Shown: piece by piece, positions 57,201-64,000 of the stretch
How positions within the stretch are numbered: the stretch's first letter is position 1
How the letters are laid out: each line of letters begins with the position of its first letter
DNA from: Norana najaformis
Lineage: Eukaryota; Annelida; Clitellata; Crassiclitellata; Hormogastridae
DNA length: 64,000 nucleotides
Direction: 5' to 3'
Assembly (NCBI GenBank): GCA_964023275.1
Contig: OZ029914.1
Location: forward strand, 45,578,437-45,642,436
The notes under the pieces: model-generated
Database searches by the model: none
The model's input: only the letters and a program-made list of their open reading frames with translations
What the model was told of the DNA's origin: nothing
Translations under genes and position numbers: made by a program

Positions 57201-60200
57201 AATGAAAAAAACAATTTTGCAGAGGCGACGAGTCGGGCTTCTCCAACGCCTCCTCGGACGAGCATTCCTTCTTCGCCACCCTCTACAATTATCCCATTTA
57301 TAGAAATTTCTTTATTTACATGTACTTTTTAATGAACGTAGTCAGCTTTTATTAAACGTAAGTATTGGAAAGAGCCTTATTTTCAAATGAAAACACATTG
57401 TTGCAGAGGTTACGAGTCAAGCTTCTCCAACACCTCCTCCGACGGACACTCCTTCTGCGCCACCCTCTACTATTATACCAGGTTAAAAGAAACTTCTGTA
57501 TTTAGCTGTACTTTTTAATGGAAATGGTCAATTAGGTTATAATAATTAGTTGCTTTAATTAAACGCCATGATCTATTGACTAAGCAGTTAGCAGACAAAA
57601 GTATTGGAAAGAGCCTTATTTTAAAGTGAAAACACATTGTTGCAGAGGTTACGAGTCAGGCAACTCCAACACCTCCTCCGACGAGCACTGCTTCTCCGTC
57701 ACCCTCTATAATTATCCCAAGTCATAAAATAATTTCTATATTTATATATACTTTTTAGTGAATTAGATTTCAGTGATTAGTTGTTTATTAAGCGTTACTA
57801 TCCAATGATTAAGCAGGTGGCAGTCAAAAGTATTGGAGAGAGCCTTATTTTTAAATGAAAACACATTGTTGCAGAGACTACGAGTCAGGCTTCTCCAACG
57901 CCTTCTCCGACGGACAGTCCTTCTCCGCCGGCCTCTACAATTATCCAAGGTAAAAAAATAATTTCCATATTTACACGAATTTTTTTCTGAAAATGGTCAT
58001 TAAAGCTCCATTGCTTAGTGGTATTTATTAAGCGCCACTATCTAACGACTAAATATGTAGCATTCATAAAAACTAGAAAGTGCTTTATTTTTAAATGAAG
58101 TAACGTTGTTGCACGGACTACATGTCACGCTGGTGCAACGGCTCTTCCGCCGACCTCGCCTACTCCACGCCCCAGGAGATTATTATCTGAGATTTCGGGT
58201 TTTCAGCGTGGTGGAACATGTGTTTTACTCAATATCAAAGAAATCTTATTACGGCTGCACCTCAACTCTCAGACGATTTCCCTCCTGAATTTCGCAAAAC
58301 TCCTATTCCTCTCTCTCCTGTCGTTCACACAGCACCGTCTTGAGCCCTCCTTTCTATTGCTCTTAAGGCATGCAATTCCAAACTGAAGTCTCAACGTTTC
58401 ACAAAATATACCCTGCCAATCTTCCGCCTTCCAAATTCTTTCAGCCTAAATACAACCCACCGTAACAGCTGCTTCACCCCTTGCTCCCTCTGTTTTCTCT
58501 CAATTGGATTTTGTTCTTCCAACAGCATCTTTGGACAACCCTTCCGACTTGCCGCAAGGCTCGTAAATGAGGCGAATAGCATTAAAGTAGCGCTTTTAGA
58601 AATTTTCGAGAGTACGGTTGCGACTACTTACTTATCGAGGAATTTCCGCTTACTTCACATCTACCTTCTTGATTGTCGGTTCTTCAGCCATCCGCTACCC
58701 ATGACGTTCTCGGTTGGAGCTACAGCTTTACACAGATTCCTTGCTTATATAATGATTTTGAGATATAAATATAATCAGCGTCATTCTTGTCCTTTCCATC
58801 ATCATTATTTTTGTAATCATCATAATTAAATTCATCATCAGTAATACCTGAGACAATTTTGCGATAATGTAATACTAAAATCAAGCCATGTCATATAAAA
58901 TTAATTTTTGCAATTGTGTAACAATATATAGTTTATATATATATGCCTCTAGCGGAGATGTATGGTAGAATTTGACTAGAATTATTGAAAGGTGTTATGC
59001 AAGAGTGATGCTTTCATATATCATTTCGAATTCTAAGCAGCTAACTACAATGCCCGGTTTGTTAGTGAGTAAAATGCACACGTTAGCTTTATATATGTGT
59101 AATCAGAAACCCTTCAAAGCCCTAAATAAGATAATGTTAGAAAGACGACGAATTAGATGAGATGCGGATGTTGCTTGTATTGCAATTTTCGCAGACTCGT
59201 GAAGATCTACCAAAGAACTCCCTTGTAAAGTTGGCAGCTGATGCATATGGAAATATTAATTTGTAACATGCATAGATTGGAATATTAATGTACATCTGTA
59301 CACACGTACATGTTTCTCGTTTTTGTAGCCACCGACGTCACTCAATCTCCCACAACTAGAACAACCACGGGATATGTTCCCACAGGCGAGTACTCTTCAA
59401 TAGCATTGAATAAAAGTACCACACGTTCAGCCGAATGACCTCTGAATTGAATTGATTTGAAACACAATTTACAGGTTCCATAAGTTTCTGCCTTGTGCTT
59501 TTGACACCGGCGCCATATTATATACGTTCTGTTTAATGGCAACAGTAGTACCTCGTATGAAAGTGCTTACGATTAAAATGCTGTTTGCCGAATTTGCAAA
59601 TGCAAGCATACTTTTTGGAGCCAGCTGTGCCTACACGCTCAAGTGTATAAGAACGCTGGTATATATTTTATAATATATTATAAGATATTCATAATACATA
59701 CCTATGTTACAAGGGTTTTAAAACATCAAATTTATAATGCGGATTAACGTTACATTAACAACTTGCAATTGTCATTTGAGGAGCAATAAAAGAAAGATAC
59801 ACAATGTTTATTTAAACGGCTTCTTAGAAACTGTTCAGAATCTTGAAATTTTTGTTTAATCGCCTCCATTCTTCTCACAAGGGTGAATATGACATTGAAA
59901 TTATATGTAAACGCCTCCATGGAAACTCGTCAGACTCGTTGTCGTTATCATAAGCTCGAGCTTTTATACAGCGTACAAAGAAAGCTAAATCGCAGGAACC
60001 AGCTGGTTTATGGGGCGCTGATTCATGAAAAATCGACAAGCAAGCAGGTCAGATTCAGTACCGGATCACAATGCAAAAATAAGGTAGCATGACAGACAGT
60101 TACAATGGATGGTGTCTAGAATTAAAGAGGTGTGGTACCGAGGTCAAAAGTTCATTCGGCTGAGGAGAGAATACAACCTCAGCAATCAAGCGCCGGGCCA

Positions 60201-63200
60201 TCTTAACGCCAGTTGAATTTCAGGAGTTCAGCGGCATCAGTTGGTTCGGGACTTAAACTACTGGTGTTTGTAAGAAACAAATAATTACCTGAATGACTCA
60301 CTTCTTTTCACTGAAATGCTACATTTGTGACAATGCAATATATTTTGTTGCATTATTGTATCTTCATAGGCTGCGGTGACAGTTCATACTACGGTCCGTC
60401 TGGAGTCATCAGTTCTCCCAACTATCCCGGTTTCTACTCTAATAATCTCGACTGCGATTACAACATTTACACTTCATCGTCGTCTAGTTCCATTGGTATA
60501 ATTTTCCAAGCATTCAACACTGAACAGGACTACGATAACGTGACGGTTAGTATTTTTCAGCAGTTTGTATTTTGTAGAGTATAATTCTCTTAGTCAAAAG
60601 TGATCAATCTAAACCGTTGACTTCTGTATCACCCGTTAAGAGTTCCAGCGATACATTAGTCATTTTAAGGCAGGCGTCAAAGCTTAAACCAGGGCTAGAA
60701 AAGTAATGTCACCTTACTACTTCTCTTTTATATATTTGTATTTACAATTTGTAAACGTGCTCGTTGAACTGTTGTCAAACTTTGAAGTGTTGTGATGGCC
60801 TTATTGCCCAATCAAAAACCGATTGTGTGTCGCTTGATTTTTTGATACCACACATCCAGGCGCAGTGGAGTTTACCAACATCGATCGGGCTTAGTACACG
60901 GATGGTTAGCCGTCCATGGAATACCACGTCACAAGCAATTCAACTTTTGTGTTCGGAACTTGATTCCAATACAGTTTTGGAAATTAAAGGGGTGTCCTAT
61001 TGTTGGGTACTATTGTAATTTGAGATTTTTGTAATTGTAATTGTAATTTGAGATTTACAAAGCGCCTTTTAGAGAATAAACTCAACAGAGATGCTTCCGA
61101 CCCGAAAGAGTAAAATCACTGTTAAACAGTACAGTCTTCAGGCGCCTGCGGAACACTGAGAGGGGAAGAGAAAGGAGCTCAAGTGGCAGTGGTTATATAT
61201 GCGTCCCGACTCGGAATCACGCTTTTAAAGAGTTTCTGTAGAAGTGTCTAAACAAGCTACCCTTCTACCCTTATGATTATTTGGCATGTGCTTAGTGCAG
61301 TAAGGTTGTTTTGCCTATAAAAAATCAGATTGCTGGATGTAAACTCAATAAGCCAATTAAACAGGTCAGTTTTGAGTCCTGTTCTGATAGACACCAGAGA
61401 CATCATAACGTTCCTATGTTGTCATAATCTTAAACGAAGCGATCTAAACTCTGATGTTTTGAAAAGTATGTGTAGCATCAAAGTTTTGGAAAGTTGCCAT
61501 AACAATACTAAAATAATTCGTGATATTGCATCGACCAGTTAATTTGCTGATTCTTCATTTTATTTTCCGATAAATAGATCAACTGTTCGACAAACTCGAG
61601 CTTCCCTTCAGTGACATATTCTGGATCAACACTACCTCAGCCTCTTTCCATTCCTTGGTGCAGTCAGGGAAGTGTCAACTTTCTCACCGACAAGTCAGTA
61701 TATTCCACTGGGTTCAGCCTGGATTACCAAATCAGCCTCGGAGGTGAGGATCATCAAACTCACGCCACAAGCTCATCGAGTCATATATGTGTAATTGTAA
61801 TTGTAATCGCAGATTTACGCAGCGCCTCTTCAAGAGAAATTCCTCAAAGGTTCTTCTAACAATACAAGATCACAATTAAGCAGATTTGCTTTCAAGTGCT
61901 CACGGAAAATAGGCAAAGACAGACTGCGAAGGTTATTTTGTCGTCGCGTCCAATGGTAGCCTATTACGAAATTATGGATCGACCGCATCGAAACTTATAT
62001 GCTTCAGCGCGAAGCCTGGGCCAGCGGGATAATCAAGTCGCCCTGAGCAGCAAAGTGGAGGGATCCGCGGCCAGGAATGGATGATGTTGTGATGCATACC
62101 TTCCTAGAGTAAGACGGAGCACAGCCTGTAAAACAATTTTATTTTGCGATGGCATTGTGTCTCCATTTTATTGTATTCAGGTATCAGATGCAAACAATGG
62201 AGGGTGAAATTACTCAAAAGATTAGTAAATGATAAAACAATTAAGAAGAGAATAAAGAAAGGAATATTCCATAAGCAAAGGAACAATCGGAAGCAAGTTA
62301 TGTCAGTACAGAGTCAAATTATAATTGAAAGAGGCTGTTGAATTTGTAAATAACGCCTCTTAAAGAGCCTTACACAGGTTCTCATAGATCATATCAGATG
62401 CTTGGCCTATTCTTTCGCTTCGTTTTGATTAAACTAGTGATTTAAAATCTCCAGGTTGTGGTGAAACTGTGTATACCGGGTCACACGGATACGTTTCATC
62501 TCCGAATTACCCCGGGAACTACAGCAACAACCTAAACTGCTCTAACATCATCTGGGCCTCTCAACGAAGCTCATTTTCTATCCACTTTCGATCTATTCAG
62601 GTGGAGGGATGCTGCGATTTTGTTGAGGCAAGTGGTTTAATCTTGTCGAGCGCTGAAGAGGCCAGACTCATACTTTTGAAGGAAAGTCTGTGCAGTGATA
62701 GGCACAATAGCTTCAGACAGATGATAGGTAATTAACTGGCTGTGGATCCTACTGCTTTAAATCTGGCGCAGGGTATTTCAATCGATTTCCACTATTCTTC
62801 AAAAGATTTATCCGCTATATTTTTCTCATTTTCACATGCTGTCTATCAACGTTTTCTCGCAGTTGCTAATTATCATGCTTCGAAATGTCCGCCTCCCTAC
62901 TTGTAGCGCAACTATAAGTCGAGTGAAGCACATAGTCTTTGATTTTATGAAACCGAAAATTTTTCGGTTAAAGACCAAGACCATGTAATGTAATGTTAAC
63001 CTCCAATACACCAGCAAAGCGTCATCAAGAAGGCTATCTTAATATTATAATCACCGTCCACCCAGATAATTGCCAATTTAAATTGCTTTTCACCTTTACT
63101 AGAAAATTTGATTTGTTGGTGTAATGTAGATCAGTTGCCTAGACAACGCTGAGTACGGTACGCATCGATTTACTGGAATCTTCCTTCCACCTGAGCAGTA

Positions 63201-63899
63201 CATTCCTCGATGCACTCAAGTGCTCGTCTGGTTCTACACCGATAGCTCTAAAGTATTCCAGGGATTCAACCTCGAATACTATGTCACTCCTGAATCAGGT
63301 GAGTAGAAGGAATGATTTGTTAGCCATCGAGTTCTACGAAAAATGTACTTGACCTTTCATTGTGGTAATGTATTGTAAATTTCTAATGTTTTTCACCGTG
63401 TTACAAAACGAGTTTCGAATAGACCACTTTATTCAACGCGTCTTAGCAAATCAAACGCTCAAAGTCGCTGATTTTGAAATTCAAAATTTCCGCAAGGTTC
63501 GAATCTTGGAAAACTATGCTCAAGACTTGGAAAGTGGCTTATTTTTAAATGAACTAACATTGTTGCAGAGGCTACGAGTCAGGCTGCTCCAACGGCTCTT
63601 CCATCGATCACGCCCACTCCACCAGCCTCTACAGTTAACGAAGGTTAAAAATGATTTCTCTACTTATATTGTACTTTTTTATGACAAAAACTTGCCGTTG
63701 AAATACCACGAACAGTAGCTTTTATTAAGCGCCTCTTTCTATTAACTAAGCAAGTTGCAGTCAAAAGATATGAAAGTGCGTCATTCTTAGGGCGAAATGA
63801 AATAACATTGTTGCAGAGACTACGAGTCAGGCTGCTTCAACGGCTCTTCCGTCGATCACGCCTACTCCACCGGCCTCTACAGTTAAGCAAGTGTACTGA
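47203..63899 (+). CDS. Secreted modular protein: signal peptide, four CUB domains, Pro/Thr-rich tandem exons
   Basis: Proposed coding exons: 47203-47311; CUB-A1 49270-49442 + 50100-50265; CUB-B1 51905-52083 + 53283-53451; ten intact 75-nt PT exons between 55310 and 57949; linker 59329-59385; CUB-A2 60370-60545 + 61578-61743; CUB-B2 62455-62627 + 63130-63298; PT exons 63569-63643 and 63817-63899. The sum is 2445 nt, 814 aa plus stop, with consistent phases: every module border is phase 1 and every CUB is split once in phase 0. The N-terminus MLKTFSEMALLLVFLVCMVT is a signal peptide with likely cleavage after ...ISTA. There is no transmembrane segment or GPI signal. CUB domains bind partners in extracellular matrix and complement-like proteins, and the PT linkers are mucin-like and probably O-glycosylated. 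Specific function unknown; exon usage is predicted without transcripts. Confidence 0.82.
48149..48690 (-). mobile_element. 5'-truncated CR1/L2-like LINE with (AAT)n tail
   Basis: On the minus strand 48677-48276 stays open for 133 codons and reads as the C-terminal end of a non-LTR reverse transcriptase: LNSAARLIYGRTPFNHVTDM, then KALNGLLPDYISDF, FGERSFTVAGHTAWNSLPEN and LKTHLFRISYD. A short 3' UTR with 'ggcgctatataaat' follows, then a (TTA)n tail at 48205-48148. The uninterrupted frame suggests a fairly young insertion. It lies in intron 1 of the CUB gene. Confidence 0.9.
49270..50265 (+). CDS. CUB domain A1 (two exons)
   Basis: Exons 49270-49442 and 50100-50265. Typical CUB features: C..., GVISSPNYPGNYYDNLYC, SFSIIFESFNIEDGYDFL, then C...WCSQGRVNFQSD and GFSLDYYI. 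Four cysteines allow the two standard disulfides. The E (FNIED), D (GYDFL) and D (FQSD) positions suit a calcium-binding CUB. Closest relative in the window: CUB-A2 at 60370-61743. Confidence 0.9.
50390..50690 (+). mobile_element. LINE 3' end, family L-FHSK
   Basis: Forward-strand relative of 258-600 and 10990-11400. It encodes FHSKLKTFLFHRSYPD, then a Ser-rich stretch and a 3' UTR ending near 'aaaatctcgggattacgatt'. Confidence 0.65.
51905..53451 (+). CDS. CUB domain B1 (two exons)
   Basis: Exons 51905-52083 and 53283-53451. Features: GSSGYVTSPNWPNNYVYNQN, CSNIIW, LESCCSCDWLE, then YCGTYNSHTLYIYECSQVLL, WFHSDAS and YQGFNIQYNV. It has extra cysteines (C-C-S-C) compared with the A type. Its intron (52084-53282) contains the GC-rich 28S-like insert and a SINE. 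Confidence 0.9.
52121..52641 (+). mobile_element. GC-rich retro-insert with 28S-rRNA-like 3' end, flanked by direct repeats
   Basis: Direct repeats 'agatgggaattttagc' lie at about 52121-52136 and 52626-52641 and bound ~490 bp of strikingly GC-rich DNA in an AT-rich intron. From about 52535 to 52624 the sequence follows conserved eukaryotic 28S rRNA: 'tgcccagtgct', 'gtcaaagtgaagaaattcaa', 'actctcttaagg'. It stops at the point where R2 retrotransposons insert. The upstream ~400 bp are not recognisable rRNA and hold no convincing protein. The insertion target 'aaaggtaga' resembles the R2 cut site (AAGG/TAG). Confidence 0.65.
52708..52850 (+). mobile_element. tRNA(Lys-like)-derived SINE
   Basis: Head 'tggtctgtttggtagcgcg', anticodon-arm-like 'ttggagtttaatccag', B box 'gtgggttcgaacctgc'. 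This is the best-preserved tRNA-like head in the window. It is not a functional tRNA gene, since the acceptor stem and 5' part do not pair. Confidence 0.7.
53535..53790. repeat. ACATA/ACACATAAATACATATATA simple repeat
   Basis: About 255 bp of ACATACAT-type repeat with a higher-order ~26-bp period ('acacataaatacatatataa'). All reverse frames are open with Tyr/Ile/Cys/Val low-complexity peptides, which is a repeat artefact. Confidence 0.95.
53935..54050 (-). mobile_element. LINE 3'-end fragment (GCGCC-TATA tail type)
   Basis: Starts with a TTGTAATTATAA-type tail, then 'tttgtatagcgcctcttaaa' and 'aaactcatcacagatgctc'. The same layout recurs at 61020-61200, 61785-62080 and 62335-62400, all in this orientation. 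Confidence 0.5.
54576..54960 (-). mobile_element. Degraded LINE fragment (post-RT region)
   Basis: Reverse translation gives RLSGHIARCNSEQYH and, after a frameshift, GWKRPTGRLRITWTRAVECN, resembling the conserved 'GHVxR...RPxGRPRxxW' region after the reverse transcriptase of RTE/CR1-type elements. It then reads LRDAQSRGLW ('A.DR..W' in the family). Stops and frameshifts break it. Confidence 0.55.
55310..57949 (+). CDS. Array of 75-nt Pro/Thr/Ser-rich exons (ten intact copies)
   Basis: Intact copies: 55310-55384, 55560-55634, 55799-55873, 56039-56113, 56503-56577, 56740-56814, 56978-57052, 57407-57481, 57646-57720, 57875-57949. Each is exactly 75 nt, phase 1-1, after an acceptor 'ttgttgcag' (tgtag in the sixth) and before a donor GGTTAAAA-like GT. 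Typical translation: EVTSQASPTPPPTSTPSPPP then STIIP. The introns (about 150-175 bp) are also repeated, with 'gagccttatttttaaatgaa' before each acceptor. The product would be a mucin-like linker of about 250 aa, unstructured and rich in O-glycosylation sites. 57720 ends in A instead of G, giving a weaker donor. Confidence 0.85.
56265..56338 (+). pseudogene. Decayed PT exon (copy 5): acceptor lost, 1-nt deletion
   Basis: Aligned to its neighbours, the acceptor AG has become GG ('ttgcgg'), and the exon is 74 nt instead of 75. Inclusion would shift the frame. The donor (ccaag|gtacta) is intact. It is probably skipped, fusing the introns on both sides. Confidence 0.8.
57223..57297 (+). pseudogene. 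Decayed PT exon (copy 9): donor lost
   Basis: The acceptor and 75-nt length are kept, but the expected donor 'ccag|gttaaa' reads 'ccattta', with no GT. Read-through would meet a stop in the following intron (TAA near 57333). The downstream intron is also ~60 bp shorter than usual. It is probably skipped, or makes a truncated isoform. Confidence 0.75.
58115..58185 (+). pseudogene. Decayed PT exon (copy 13), end of the first array
   Basis: The acceptor is 'ttgcac' instead of 'ttgcag', the second half is rearranged, and no donor stands at the expected place. It resembles the type seen in the 3' array ('gtgcaacggctcttccgcc' against 'gctccaacggctcttcca'), so this edge copy is the closest relative of the 63569/63817 exons. 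Confidence 0.7.
58186..59328. other. Intron between PT array and linker exon
   Basis: About 1.1 kb. 58290-58600 is a C/T-rich stretch that could be an old LINE fragment, but I cannot identify it. The rest is AT-rich and featureless. Confidence 0.4.
59329..59385 (+). CDS. 57-nt Thr-rich linker exon before the second CUB pair
   Basis: After acceptor ttttgtag the frame reads ATDVTQSPTTRTTTGYVPT, phase 1-1. The donor would be ACAG|GCGAGT, a GC-type site; no GT in the neighbourhood keeps the frame. It is not a copy of the 75-nt PT exon. Without transcripts it may be optional. Confidence 0.55.
60370..61743 (+). CDS. CUB domain A2 (two exons)
   Basis: Exons 60370-60545 and 61578-61743. Nearly the same layout and residues as A1: YYGPSGVISSPNYPGFYSNN, CDYNIY, FNTEQDYDNV, then WCSQGSVNFLTD and GFSLDYQIS. 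The donor GTTAGTATT and the position of the internal intron are shared with A1, so they arose by duplication. Confidence 0.9.
61020..62400 (-). mobile_element. Three LINE 3'-end fragments in the introns around CUB-A2
   Basis: Fragments at 61020-61200, 61785-62080 and 62335-62400 each begin with TTGTAATTGTAA or a similar tail and continue 'agatttac..agcgcctctt'. The span also includes the second exon of CUB-A2 (61578-61743), which is not part of the element. They resemble the fragment at 53935. Confidence 0.45.
62455..63298 (+). CDS. CUB domain B2 (two exons, GC donor)
   Basis: Exons 62455-62627 and 63130-63298. Counterpart of B1: GYVSSPNYPGNYSNNLNC, SNIIWASQRSSFSIHF, VEGCCDFVE, then CTQVLVWFYTDSSK and FQGFNLEYYV. 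The internal donor is GAG|GCAAGT, a textbook GC donor; the next GT would break the frame. Confidence 0.88.
63569..63899 (+). CDS. Second, short PT-exon array and terminal exon
   Basis: 63569-63643 is a complete 75-nt PT exon (EATSQAAPTALPSITPTPPA, then STVNE). 63817-63899 is a second copy in which the donor has been lost ('caagtgtactga' instead of 'gaaggttaaa'). The frame runs three codons further to TGA at 63897. This makes a plausible terminal exon ending ...STVKQVY. No poly(A) signal is visible in the last 100 bases of the window, so the 3' end is not confirmed. Confidence 0.65.
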
Positions 63900-64000
63900 C
63901 AGAATGAGTTTGCTGTGTCCGTCTGCGTCGACTGAAGTATTCGCAAGCGAACACAAACCTTGGTTTCAGTGCTTTGTGGCAAGCGGTGCTAGTATAATAG

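Overview
The window is nuclear DNA from an animal, most likely an aquatic invertebrate. The genes have many short introns with GT/GC...AG borders. The two animal-type markers, a SERINC and a SIRT6, are intact and co-linear with the vertebrate proteins. A RING/B-box/NHL-type TRIM gene and a secreted multi-CUB gene are also animal hallmarks. The background is AT-rich and full of tRNA-derived SINEs, LINE 3' ends, a pogo/Tigger DNA transposon and simple repeats. I cannot name the phylum. A GRE2/dihydroflavonol-reductase-like oxidoreductase argues against a vertebrate or an insect. All exon models below were built by hand from reading frame, splice-site phase and family alignment from memory; no transcript data were available.

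Layout. 1-986: upstream DNA with LINE and SINE debris. 987-8977 (+): SERINC, 12 exons, 451 aa. 8978-12274: 3' UTR and a cluster of LINE/SINE copies. 12275-20741 (+): extended-SDR reductase, 9 exons, 362 aa; its second intron carries a complete antisense Tigger transposon (13320-16287). 20742-23645: LINE and SINE remnants and the probable SIRT6 promoter side. 23646-29010 (+): SIRT6, 7 coding exons, 380 aa. 29011-32704: repeat-rich spacer with a nearly perfect 300-bp tandem duplication. 34230-32705 (-): single-C2H2 zinc-finger gene of unknown family. 34231-42272: 8 kb without a recognisable gene. 42273-44946 (+): two-exon, GC-rich TRIM with NHL-like C-terminal propeller, 648 aa. 44947-47202: spacer. 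47203-63899 (+): secreted CUB-domain protein, about 814 aa if all intact exons are joined.

The last gene is the most unusual part. It is built as two blocks, each made of CUB type A, CUB type B and a run of 75-nt Pro/Thr/Ser-rich exons. In the first block the PT exon and its intron are repeated as a satellite of about 240 bp per unit (13 copies, 10 intact, 3 decayed). All block borders are phase 1, so any number of units can be gained, lost or skipped without shifting the frame. The final PT exon reads into a stop codon. An intron of this gene also holds a GC-rich insert flanked by direct repeats; its 3' end resembles 28S rRNA up to the R2 retrotransposon target site.

The neighbouring genes have no evident common pathway; this is not an operon-like arrangement.
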